DNA of 36,493 bases from Clostridia bacterium (GTDB taxonomy: Bacteria; Bacillota; Clostridia; TANB77; CAG-508). Location: positions 1 through 36,493 of the forward strand of contig JAFQQR010000003.1 of assembly GCA_017410505.1 (NCBI GenBank), written 5' to 3'. A program made the translations under genes and the position numbers. Under the pieces are notes generated by a model that ran no database searches, had not been told where the DNA came from, and saw only the letters and a list, made by a program, of their open reading frames with translations. Numbering within the stretch: position 1 is the stretch's first letter; each line of letters starts with the position of its first letter. Positions 8,616 through 15,910 of this stretch are shown here, one piece after another.

Positions 8616-8885
8616 ATGTTTAATGGAAGTCGGTTTTTTAATTTAGCAAGAAAATGGAAAGAAGAAGATAAAAATTCAATTTATTTTTTTATACTTCAAG
8701 ATGTTATGGATCATTATTTTGGTTCTATTGCAGGATATCACAAGCCACATAAGCTCGCTATAAAAGGAGCATATTCTATAGCAGATATATCATTTGTTTT
8801 AGATGCTATTGGCTACTCTAATTATTCTATTGAAGAATCCAATCTTGGCGGAAATACAATAGTAACATTGAGAAACCAATTATAA
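8616..8885 (+). CDS. Small protein of unknown function; only gene here with a normally read CGG
   Basis: The 89-residue acidic/aromatic protein starts at ATG 8616, eight bases after AAGGAGG, and is followed by a strong terminator, so it forms a complete single-gene unit with its own promoter. I recognise no family. It contains a central YFGSIAGYHKPHK segment and has no signal peptide or membrane helix. Codon 6 is CGG (8631-8633), within NGSRFFNLARKW. A +1 skip there would hit TAG four codons later, so in this gene CGG must be read as a sense codon, or the product is an aborted peptide. The gene sits in repeat-rich accessory DNA, so recent acquisition is plausible. This is the one counterexample to the CGG pattern. 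Confidence 0.7.
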   Translation: MFNGSRFFNLARKWKEEDKNSIYFFILQDVMDHYFGSIAGYHKPHKLAIKGAYSIADISFVLDAIGYSNYSIEESNLGGNTIVTLRNQL

Positions 8886-8890
8886 CCTTT

Positions 8891-8916
8891 AGGCTATCTT
8901 TTTGATAGCCTTTTTA
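8891..8916 (+). terminator. Rho-independent terminator
   Basis: AGGCTATC (8891-8898) pairs with GATAGCCT (8904-8911) across a five-T loop and is followed by a T run. It ends the 89-residue gene. Confidence 0.9.
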
Positions 8917-9190
8917 CTTTATAAAAAAAAGATTTTTAGATTGCCAATTATTAAAAATGCTCAAAAATGGCTAAAAAACGACACACGAGAATCGATTTTA
9001 AAGTGTTTTTATTTTTGGGGCATATAACTTGTTGTCTGTAAAATTAAGCAAAATACTGAAATATAGGGATTTATGAAATTTTGATAAAATAATCTAAAGT
9101 TATATAAAATTTTTTTGAAAATTAGATTTAATAATAGACACCACATTGTTTAATAATTTATTTAGTCATGCATTTATTAACACAGTTAAT

Positions 9191-9237
9191 TTTTCAAAAG
9201 ATGAAAGAATTAAAATTTATTTTTCATCTTTTGAAAA
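9191..9237. repeat. Perfect 16-bp inverted repeat
   Basis: TTTTCAAAAGATGAAA (9191-9206) is the exact reverse complement of 9222-9237, with a 15-base loop. T-rich sequence precedes it and A-rich sequence follows it, so it could be a bidirectional terminator or an end of a lost small element. Confidence 0.8.
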
Positions 9238-9317
9238 AAATTAGACAAGAATATTATTGAAAAAAATTAGTAATTTGATTAAAAATATTTATGAATTTAA
9301 AAAAGGAGAGTGTTGAA

Positions 9318-9797
9318 ATGGATTTAAAAATAAAAACAGAAAAGGAAGAATTTCATGGAAGAAGCTGTGGAATAATTAAGCAAGGGGATGAATTTTTGAT
9401 TATGAGAGTAAATAAAACTTCATATTATCATATACCTGGTGGTCATATTGAAATAGGAGAAGATTCCAAACAAGCTGTTATTCGTGAAATAAAAGAAGAA
9501 ATTGGTTGTGATGTTGAAAAAGCAAAACTATTTGCAATACAAGAAAATTTTTGGATAAGAAATAATAAAAAATGTCACGGAATAGAATTTTATTATATAA
9601 TAGAGCCTAAACAAGAATTACAAATGAAAAATCATGAAAAAATTGAAATTGATAAAGGTGAAGAAAAATTATTAGAATTTAAATGGACTACTTCCGAAGA
9701 ATTGAAAGACATAGATTTAAGACCTAGTAATATAAGAGATATGCTTATAAATGAAGAATATTTAAAAGGACTAACACACATTGTGAAAAGAGGTTAA
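9318..9797 (+). CDS. Nudix hydrolase
   Basis: Nudix enzymes hydrolyse nucleoside diphosphates linked to another moiety, with a divalent metal. The 159-residue protein has an exact Nudix box: G42-x5-E48-x7-R56-E57-x2-E60-E61-x-G63, preceded by YYHIPGG. The rest (FYYIIEPK, FKWTTSEELKDIDLRP) fits a small ADP-ribose/NTP-type Nudix domain. The substrate cannot be read from sequence. ATG 9318 is preferred over ATG 9291 because AAAAGGAGAG lies between them at the right distance. It is a lone gene in repeat-rich DNA, consistent with an accessory or transferred gene. Confidence 0.93.
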   Translation: MDLKIKTEKEEFHGRSCGIIKQGDEFLIMRVNKTSYYHIPGGHIEIGEDSKQAVIREIKEEIGCDVEKAKLFAIQENFWIRNNKKCHGIEFYYIIEPKQELQMKNHEKIEIDKGEEKLLEFKWTTSEELKDIDLRPSNIRDMLINEEYLKGLTHIVKRG

Positions 9798-10928
9798 TGG
9801 ATTTCTAGACCTGTTATTTTTTTGTATAGAAAAGCATAAAGTAGGGAGAAGGGGTTAAAAATAAAATTATAAATATATATTAAATTTAATTATTAAACGA
9901 AATAATTTTTTTTGTTCAATGTTTAATATGTAAAAAATTTTAAAAATATAAAACTTGAAAAAATAAAACTTTAAATTATAAAAATCTTTATAATTTAAAA
10001 TTTAAACAATTAAAAATTTTTAAATTTTGTGTAAAGTTAATTTTGTATATAATTTTAAAAAAACGAACATTTGTTAAAAAATGTTTGTATATAAATTTTA
10101 CATTATAGCTTTATAAAATTTTTTGCATAACTATTATATAAATTTAGATTACAAATCCATAATATAATTTTATATTTTAGACACGCTAAAATCAATTTTA
10201 AGACATTTTGATATTTTATTTAACAAGTTATATATTTAAAATCAGATGTGTAAATTTAAAAAGCTAGTGTTTATTATATGATTTAAGTAGAAATGCTGAT
10301 TTTTAGGCATTTATTTAAAATGCTCAAAAATGGCTAAAAAAGCGACGCACGAGAATCGATTTTAAGCCGTTTTTATTTTTAAGACATATAGTTTGTTATT
10401 TGAGAAATATGGCAAACGTAGAGAAATAGGCGTTTTCGGGGTTTCTGAAAAAACTTTTAATATAAAAGTATATAATGATAAAATTTTAATAAATAAAATT
10501 TAAAATAAAACTTTAAAATATAATTAGATATAAAGTTATAAAGATAAAATAAAAAAATGGCTAGAAAATGATTTTAGAACGTCATAAGAATATTGATATA
10601 GCAACTAACACAAAAGATTATAATAAGAGTTAAAATATTAAATAAAGTAATATAAGTAAATATTAGTAAGTATATAACGGCTGAAAGCCTTGAATATGTA
10701 AAAGTGTAGGTATTTGGCTGTTATATATTTTACTCCTACTCCTTTTTGCACAAAACTTTGATACCCGGAACTTTTTTGTCCATAAAAATAGAAAATTTAA
10801 CGAATTAGGAAGTAACAAATCCTAATTCTTTTCTTTATATTTTTAATATTGAAAATATATACCAGATATTATATAATAATTTTTATAAAATAGATTAATA
10901 ATATAAATCTCAAGAGGAGTTGAAATAT
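9798..10928. repeat. Long gene-free region with repeat units D2, C2, A3, B2 and a terminator
   Basis: About 1.1 kb without a credible gene. In order it holds D2 (10024-10108, direct copy of 7411-7490), C2 (10314-10396, direct copy of 8953-9034), A3 (10392-10522, direct copy of 8382-8510) and B2 (10538-10681, inverted copy of 8252-8378). There is also an interrupted inverted repeat TATATAACGG...GGCTGTTATATA (about 10671-10727) and a terminator at 10802. The block precedes the first gene of the conjugative-type element, so it may include the element's left end. I could not define an attachment site. Confidence 0.7.
10802..10834 (+). terminator. Terminator upstream of the RhuM-Fic gene
   Basis: GAATTAGGA (10802-10810) pairs perfectly with TCCTAATTC (10820-10828), followed by TTTTCTTT. 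No gene is visible just upstream, so it may end read-through from the repeat region or act as a leader attenuator. Confidence 0.75.
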
Positions 10929-11897
10929 ATGAATGATAAAAATGAAATAATTTTGTTTGAAAATCAAGATGTAAAACTTGAAGTAAACTTAAAAGATGAA
11001 ACAGTATGGCTATCATTAGAACAGATGTCAAAATTATTTGATAGAGATAGAACTGTAATAACAAGGCATATTAATAATATATTTAAAAATGAGGAACTTA
11101 ATAAAGATGAGGTATGTGCAAAATTTGCACACACCACTGAACATGGTGCTATACAAGGAAAAACTCAAACTAGAGAACTTGATTATTATAATTTAGATAT
11201 GATAATTTCAGTAGGATATAAGGTAAATAGTAAGCGAGGTATTGCATTTAGAAAATGGGCTACTCAGATTTTAAAAGATTATATGCTAAAAGGATATGCA
11301 GTAAATCAAAAAAGACTAGACTATTTAGAAAAAACAATAAAATTAATAGATATTGCAAATCGTATAGATGAAAGACTAGAGGGCGATGATGCAAAAGAAA
11401 TCTTAAAAGTTATAGGTGGATATTCAAAGGCTTTAAACTTATTAGATGATTACGATCATAGAACGTTAAAGAAAATAAAAGGAAATAGTGATGATAGAAA
11501 AATCAAATATATAGAATGTTTAGATATTATAAATAAACTAAGATTTAAAGAAGAAAGTTCATTATTTGCAGTAGAAAGAGACAAAGGTCTAGAATCAATT
11601 ATAGGAAATATTTATCAAGGATTTGATGGACAAGATATTTATCCAAGTATAGAAGAAAAAGGTGCGAATTTCTTATATTTAGTTGTAAAAAATCACGTTT
11701 TTGCAGACGGAAACAAAAGAATTGCAGCAACACTATTTATATACTTTTTAAATTATTATGGAATTTTATACAAAAATGGTATGCAAATAATTGATAATAA
11801 TACTCTAGCAGCACTCACACTTTTGATTGCAGAATCAAACCCAAAAGAAAAAGAAGTAATAATAGATTTAATAATGAATTTTATGAATAACGAATAA
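10929..11897 (+). CDS. RhuM-family protein fused to a Fic/Doc domain
   Basis: The 322-residue protein has an N-terminal RhuM-type region (residues 1-150: DETVWLSLEQMSKLFDRDRT, then VITRHINNIFKNEEL, then AKFAHT and NLDMIISVGYKVNSKRG). A coiled middle follows, and the C-terminal Fic/Doc domain carries the core HVFADGNKR (H256 catalytic). Fic enzymes transfer AMP or related groups to target proteins; Doc-like members are toxins. The target here is unknown. ATG 10929 is nine bases after AGAGGAG. RhuM proteins are typical cargo of mobile elements. A dead copy lies at 7587-8210 and a third begins at 36029. Codons 61-69 form a palindrome that is also present in the other copies. Confidence 0.9.
   Translation: MNDKNEIILFENQDVKLEVNLKDETVWLSLEQMSKLFDRDRTVITRHINNIFKNEELNKDEVCAKFAHTTEHGAIQGKTQTRELDYYNLDMIISVGYKVNSKRGIAFRKWATQILKDYMLKGYAVNQKRLDYLEKTIKLIDIANRIDERLEGDDAKEILKVIGGYSKALNLLDDYDHRTLKKIKGNSDDRKIKYIECLDIINKLRFKEESSLFAVERDKGLESIIGNIYQGFDGQDIYPSIEEKGANFLYLVVKNHVFADGNKRIAATLFIYFLNYYGILYKNGMQIIDNNTLAALTLLIAESNPKEKEVIIDLIMNFMNNE
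11111..11135. repeat. Palindrome inside the RhuM-Fic gene (copy 2)
   Basis: GGTATGTGCAAA and TTTGCACACACC flank a single A; 11 of 12 positions pair. It encodes V-C-A-K-F-A-H. Equivalent palindromes lie in the other copies at 8157-8181 and 36217-36241. Confidence 0.8.
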
Positions 11898-11910
11898 ATT
11901 AAAAATTATG

Positions 11911-11944
11911 AAGAATTAGGAATTTAAACCTAGTTCTTTTTTTG
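11911..11944 (+). terminator. Terminator after the RhuM-Fic gene
   Basis: AAGAATTAGG (11911-11920) pairs with CCTAGTTCTT (11929-11938) with one G-T wobble, then a T run. It overlaps the leader of the next gene. Confidence 0.85.
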
Positions 11945-11971
11945 TACATATCGAAAGGAGGTGCAGTTGAT

Positions 11972-12274
11972 TTGAAAAATGCAGAAGCAATAAAATATCT
12001 TGATAATATGGAACAAGGGAAATTCCTAACTATAAAAGTTCCAATATCAAGAAATCAGTATATTCCTGTAACAGCAATGTTTGTTGGTAAAGATAAAGAT
12101 GGAAGATATGAATTTTTAGATACAGGAGAAATGGTAATGTCAAAAGATTTATTAATAAGAAGTGACATTACAATTGAAAAAGAATTTAATCGAGCTGATG
12201 CAGAAAAAATACACAAAAGAATAAAACTTGAATATGAAAAAGCACATATGAAGAAAAATAGAGAAGATAGATAG
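11972..12274 (+). CDS. Conserved small conjugative-element protein
   Basis: The frame is open from TTG 11942, but AAAGGAGG lies inside that extension at 11954-11961. TTG 11972 (Leu-Lys-Asn-Ala-Glu) is nine bases further and is the likely start, giving 100 residues. The sequence KYLDNMEQGKFLTIKVPIS, then YIPVTAMFVGKDKDGRYEFL, then a basic helical tail resembles a family of unknown function common in Tn1549-type elements (I recall it as DUF5720-like, not verified). No catalytic motif is visible. It sits ahead of parA/parB as part of the element's accessory block. Confidence 0.75.
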   Translation: MKNAEAIKYLDNMEQGKFLTIKVPISRNQYIPVTAMFVGKDKDGRYEFLDTGEMVMSKDLLIRSDITIEKEFNRADAEKIHKRIKLEYEKAHMKKNREDR

Positions 12275-12291
12275 AAAGGAAATTTAGAAGT

Positions 12292-12861
12292 ATGGAAAAA
12301 GAAAAATTAAAAAGCATTAGTGATAATTTAGAAAGAATAACAGGATGTCCATTGATATTGCATAATCAATCCGAAACAATGGCAATAAAACGAACAATTT
12401 ATAGTTATATTTATAATCAAAAACGATTAGGTATGTTATATTATGATGTATTTGATGCAGAAATGGAGATAGAAGATAGGCTCAATAATCAAGAAAATGA
12501 TGAAATTTTAAGTGGATTATTTGATATTATATATAATATTTTAAACAGAGAAATAGATGAAAATATTGATATAGATATTGAATTAATAAAATATTTAATA
12601 TCAGATAAAGAGATACAAACAGCATTAGAAGATGATATACCAAACATTATAAAATTAAATAGTATTTATGAAAAAATGGAAAAAGATAATATTGCTTTAG
12701 AGTGTTTAAAATTAGAAGAACTCGACTATATGCTTGATTTCGTAGATGAGGTAGACCTCCTAGAATTAAGCATAGATGAGTTCTTTATTTTATTTAATAA
12801 TAAAATAAAGGAATTTATGAAACAAAATGAAGAAATTAAAAAATATTTAATAGTAGAGTAA
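12292..12861 (+). CDS. Acidic helical protein of unknown function
   Basis: The 189-residue protein is highly acidic and predicted helical (EMEIEDRLNNQENDE, EELDYMLDFVDEVDLLEL), with no membrane segment or known motif. It starts at ATG 12292 after AAAGGA, 17 bases from the preceding stop, so the two genes are probably co-transcribed. I do not recognise a family. Confidence 0.65.
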   Translation: MEKEKLKSISDNLERITGCPLILHNQSETMAIKRTIYSYIYNQKRLGMLYYDVFDAEMEIEDRLNNQENDEILSGLFDIIYNILNREIDENIDIDIELIKYLISDKEIQTALEDDIPNIIKLNSIYEKMEKDNIALECLKLEELDYMLDFVDEVDLLELSIDEFFILFNNKIKEFMKQNEEIKKYLIVE

Positions 12862-12937
12862 ATCACACATTTGTTAAGTTATAATTAATATGTTATTGTA
12901 GTTACAAGAAATAAAACTATGATAGGAGTTGATTATA

Positions 12938-13093
12938 ATGTTTAAAAAGAAATATCAAATAGAAGTAAATGAACAAGAATACAATATCATAATAAATACA
13001 TTAAATGAATATAGAAATAAACAATTGTTAAAAGGTAATATCGTTGATTATCTTGACAAAATATTGTTTAAGTTTAAAAGAAATTATTGTTAA
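12938..13093 (+). CDS. 51-residue conjugative-element protein
   Basis: ATG 12938 follows ATAGGAG. The product (KKYQIEVNEQEYNIIINTLN, EYRNKQLLKGNIVDYLDKIL, then a short basic end) is a tiny two-helix protein. Similar short proteins lie just upstream of parA in Tn1549-like elements, from memory of those elements. A perfect hairpin terminator follows immediately. Function unknown. Confidence 0.75.
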   Translation: MFKKKYQIEVNEQEYNIIINTLNEYRNKQLLKGNIVDYLDKILFKFKRNYC

Positions 13094-13099
13094 AAATAG

Positions 13100-13133
13100 G
13101 CGAATTGGTTTTTAAGTACCAATTCGCTTTTTG
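13100..13133 (+). terminator. Perfect hairpin terminator before parA
   Basis: GCGAATTGGT (13100-13109) pairs exactly with ACCAATTCGC (13118-13127), loop of eight, then TTTTTG. It closes the unit ending at 13093 and insulates parA. Confidence 0.92.
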
Positions 13134-13205
13134 CTTTATAGCACTTTACATAGCTTTTATTTCAATAGATTTAAAAGTGAATTGATATGAAAGGAGGAAA
13201 GCCAA

Positions 13206-14033
13206 ATGTCAAAATGCAAAGTAATTAGCATAGCAAATCAAAAAGGTGGAGTAGGGAAAACAACAACAACTTTTAGTCTAGGAGTAGCTCTAGCTAATAA
13301 TGGTAAAAAAGTATTAGTAATAGATGCAGATCCACAAGCAAATCTTACAACTTGTATGGGATTTTATGATGAAGACAATATACCAGTAACATTAGGAACA
13401 CTAATAGACCGATATATTAAAGATGAAGATATAAATGTAGAAGAATCAATATTACATCATAAGGAAAATATCGATTTAATACCATCAAATTTGGGATTAG
13501 CAATGGTTGAGTCTGAACTTATGAATGCAATGAAAAGAGAATATGCACTAGATGGTTGTATAAAAGATTTAAAAGATAAATACGACTTTATAATTATTGA
13601 TTGTATGCCGTCATTAAATATGATAACCACAAATGCTTTAGCTTGTAGTAATGAGGTAATTATACCAGTACAAAGTCAGTATTTATCAGCAAGAGGAATG
13701 GGAAATTTACTAAATATTGTTGCAAAAGTAAAAAGACAGCTAAATAAAGAGTTAAAAGTTGGTGGTATTCTAATGACTATGGTTGATAGTAGAACAAAAT
13801 TGCCGAGTGCTATAAAGGAAGAACTAATAAATAACTTTGGTAATGTTGTGAAAATCTATGATACTAATATTCCATTTGCTATTAAAGCAGCAGAAACTAC
13901 ATCAAAAGGAAAAAGTATAATTGCCTATGACAAAAATAGTAAAGTCACAGAGGCATATTCATTATTTGCGAAGGAGGTTTTGAAAGATAATGAAAGAGAA
14001 AGAAGAAAAAATGCACTTTCCCAAGATAGATGA
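13206..14033 (+). CDS. parA: ParA-family partition ATPase
   Basis: ParA ATPases with ParB position DNA molecules in dividing cells. On conjugative elements they may also stabilise the circular form. The 275-residue protein has the deviant Walker A loop K13-G-G-V-G-K-T-T20, Walker A' VLVIDADPQANLT and Walker B FIIIDCMPSLNMIT. ATG 13206 follows AAAGGAGG. The gene ends in TGA 14031-14033 and overlaps the next gene by 44 bases, which indicates tight translational coupling to parB. The charged C-terminal tail (NERERRKNALSQDR) lies in the overlap and may be a by-product of it. Confidence 0.95.
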   Translation: MSKCKVISIANQKGGVGKTTTTFSLGVALANNGKKVLVIDADPQANLTTCMGFYDEDNIPVTLGTLIDRYIKDEDINVEESILHHKENIDLIPSNLGLAMVESELMNAMKREYALDGCIKDLKDKYDFIIIDCMPSLNMITTNALACSNEVIIPVQSQYLSARGMGNLLNIVAKVKRQLNKELKVGGILMTMVDSRTKLPSAIKEELINNFGNVVKIYDTNIPFAIKAAETTSKGKSIIAYDKNSKVTEAYSLFAKEVLKDNERERRKNALSQDR

Positions 14034-14940
14034 TTTCTTTACAACTCAAGAAGAAAGAGATGAACAAAAATTAGAAAAAGTTGAAAAAATAGCAGTTTCT
14101 TCAATTTCTAATTTTCCAAATCATCCTTATCAAGTAAAAGATAATGAGGAAATGGAAGATTTTGTTGAAAATATAAAACAAAAAGGTGTAATACACCCTG
14201 TTATAGTAAGGCCAAAAGAAGATGGAACTTATGAGATGATTTCAGGACATAGAAGAAAAAGAGCTTGTGAACTTGCAGGAATAAAAGAAATACCTGTAAT
14301 TGTTAGAGATATGTCAGATGAAGATGCTATTATTTATATGGTAGATAGTAATAAACAAAGGGAGAAAATATTACCAAGTGAAAAGGCTTTTGCTTATAAA
14401 ATGAAGTTGGAGGCTATGAAAAGAAAAGCAGGTAGACCTAAGTTGGAAAATTCATCGCCAATGGCGACAAATAAAAATATTGATACAGCAAGAGAAATTG
14501 GAGAGGATGTTGGAGAAAGTAGAGATAATGTATATAGATACATTAGACTAACTGAACTAATACCAGAGTTATTGCAATTAGTTGATGATGAAAAAATGAA
14601 ATTAAGGCCAGCAGTTGAAATATCTTATCTAACAAAATCAGAACAAGAATATGTTTTTGAGACAATGGAATATAATGAGGTATTTCCATCACACCCACAA
14701 GCAAGAGAATTAAAGAAATTAAGTACAGAGGGTAAACTAACTGATGATGAAATAGATAGAATAATGTCAGAAGAAAAGCCAAATCAAAAAGAAAATATTA
14801 AATTTAGTGTAGATAAAGTTAGAGGATATTTCCCAAAAGAATATACACCAACAGAAATGCAAAATATAATTGTAAAACTTTTAGAAAATTATCAGTTGAA
14901 ATGGCAAAAGGAAAAAGAATTAAAAAAGTATGATAGATAA
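13990..14940 (+). CDS. parB: ParB-family DNA-binding partition protein
   Basis: The 316-residue protein has the ParB/Srx nuclease-like N domain with SGHRR at 85-89 (GTYEMISGHRRKRACELAG). It continues with KQREKILPSEKAFAYKMKLE and then a helix-turn-helix region (AREIGEDVGESRDNVYRYIR). That is the normal ParB order: CTP-binding box, then DNA-binding domain. The start ATG 13990 is 12 bases after AAGGAGG. ATG 14011 is an alternative. Translation is coupled to parA. Its parS-like site is not obvious in the window. The organisation parA-parB inside an element with a methylase/helicase matches Tn1549-type elements. Confidence 0.93.
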   Translation: MKEKEEKMHFPKIDDFFTTQEERDEQKLEKVEKIAVSSISNFPNHPYQVKDNEEMEDFVENIKQKGVIHPVIVRPKEDGTYEMISGHRRKRACELAGIKEIPVIVRDMSDEDAIIYMVDSNKQREKILPSEKAFAYKMKLEAMKRKAGRPKLENSSPMATNKNIDTAREIGEDVGESRDNVYRYIRLTELIPELLQLVDDEKMKLRPAVEISYLTKSEQEYVFETMEYNEVFPSHPQARELKKLSTEGKLTDDEIDRIMSEEKPNQKENIKFSVDKVRGYFPKEYTPTEMQNIIVKLLENYQLKWQKEKELKKYDR

Positions 14941-15163
14941 TAAAAATAAAATTTATGTATATGCACATCTAAAATGTTGTATATGCCTTTTTTATTTTCC
15001 CCCTCCTTACAATCCACCCCCTTAATACTAGCTATATACTAACTGAAAGATGATATATTATATATTTATAAATAAATTATATATATAAATATTGCACCGA
15101 AAAATTACACATTTGCTAGTAATAAAAAATAATTTTAAAATTAAGGCAAAGGAGATGGTTGTA

Positions 15164-15841
15164 ATGAGAAAAATTAAAATAATAAGCATAATGATTACAG
15201 TATTTGCAATAATTTTTGGTGTTGGATTAAAGGTGTGCTCCAGTTGCAATAAAGATAATCAAAATATTGTTGAAAATGGTATCATAGTAGAAAATGAAAA
15301 AGCAGAAATTAAAAAAAATGAAGAAACACCAGTTATTGTTGAAATACCAATCGAAGAAAGTATTGAAAAAAGTAATACACAAAATGATGATATGGCACCT
15401 AAAATAGAAAATAGCATTGGAAAACAGGAAAATAAGCCAATTAGTTCAAGTAAAACGAAAGCAAATGAAAACACAGAGAATAAACAAGATATTCAAAGCT
15501 CTCAAACAGGCAAAAATGTTAAACAAGATACTTCTGTAACTACATCAAATGAAAGTAGAACAGAACAAAAACAAGAAATGGCAAGTAAAGCGGAAGTTCA
15601 AGAAAAAGAGCCAGAAAAAGAAATAAAACAAGAAGAAAAGGCACAAACAAAAAGCAATTGGTGTTTTGAGGGTGGTTCAAATCATATTGCAGGAGATGGA
15701 GCAAATGAACACGGATATTATAATACTTGGGAAGAGGCATTTAATGCTTATGAGGAATATACAAAGAATTGGTTATCATCACATTACAAAGTTAATCAAT
15801 GTGCTTGTGGAAAATATTATTTTTGGGCAATACAAGATTAA
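15164..15841 (+). CDS. Secreted or membrane-anchored protein with a C-terminal Cys-rich domain
   Basis: ATG 15164 is nine bases after AAAGGAG, giving 225 residues; the upstream in-frame TTG at 15092 lacks a ribosome site. Residues 1-25 are a basic and hydrophobic signal (MRKIKIISIMITVFAIIFGV) followed by KVCSSC. The lipobox is poor, so a lipoprotein is uncertain. The middle (about 30-165) is a low-complexity Lys/Glu/Gln/Ser linker. The end has a compact domain: WCFEGGSNHIAGDGANEHGY, then TWEEAFNAYEEYTKNW, then CACGKYYFWAI, with three cysteines. I have a memory of similar domains in Firmicute elements but no function. It precedes the large adhesin and may be a surface partner. Confidence 0.75.
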   Translation: MRKIKIISIMITVFAIIFGVGLKVCSSCNKDNQNIVENGIIVENEKAEIKKNEETPVIVEIPIEESIEKSNTQNDDMAPKIENSIGKQENKPISSSKTKANENTENKQDIQSSQTGKNVKQDTSVTTSNESRTEQKQEMASKAEVQEKEPEKEIKQEEKAQTKSNWCFEGGSNHIAGDGANEHGYYNTWEEAFNAYEEYTKNWLSSHYKVNQCACGKYYFWAIQD

Positions 15842-15863
15842 AAAAATAAAATAAAATCAATAG

Positions 15864-15888
15864 AAAGAGGCTTTTTAGCTTCTTTTTT
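15864..15888 (+). terminator. Terminator or attenuator before the adhesin gene
   Basis: AAAGAGGCT (15864-15872) pairs with AGCTTCTTT (15877-15885) with one G-T wobble, then T residues. It lies 23 bases before the adhesin start. Confidence 0.75.
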
Positions 15889-15910
15889 GTTGGTAAGAAA
15901 GGAATAGAAA

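Larger units (their letters stand above)
8886..9317. repeat. Gene-free stretch with terminator, repeat unit C1 and a long perfect inverted repeat
   Basis: After the terminator at 8891, positions 8953-9034 (C1) are a direct repeat of 10314-10396 (C2), sharing ATGCTCAAAAATGGCTAAAA and GAGAATCGATTTTA. The 16-bp inverted repeat at 9191-9237 is annotated separately. Nothing coding is visible before the Nudix gene. Confidence 0.7.

Noticed and set aside
10671..10727. Attachment site at the interrupted inverted repeat TATATAAC...GTTATATA
   Set aside because: No matching direct repeat was found near the right side of the window and no integrase gene is visible, so the element's ends cannot be placed.
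11942..11971. Longer N terminus from TTG 11942
   Set aside because: It would include the AAAGGAGG ribosome site itself; TTG 11972 is correctly spaced.
14945..14990. Terminator after parB
   Set aside because: GTATATGC occurs as a direct, not inverted, repeat and only ACAT/ATGT pairs, so the hairpin is too weak to annotate despite the T-rich tail.
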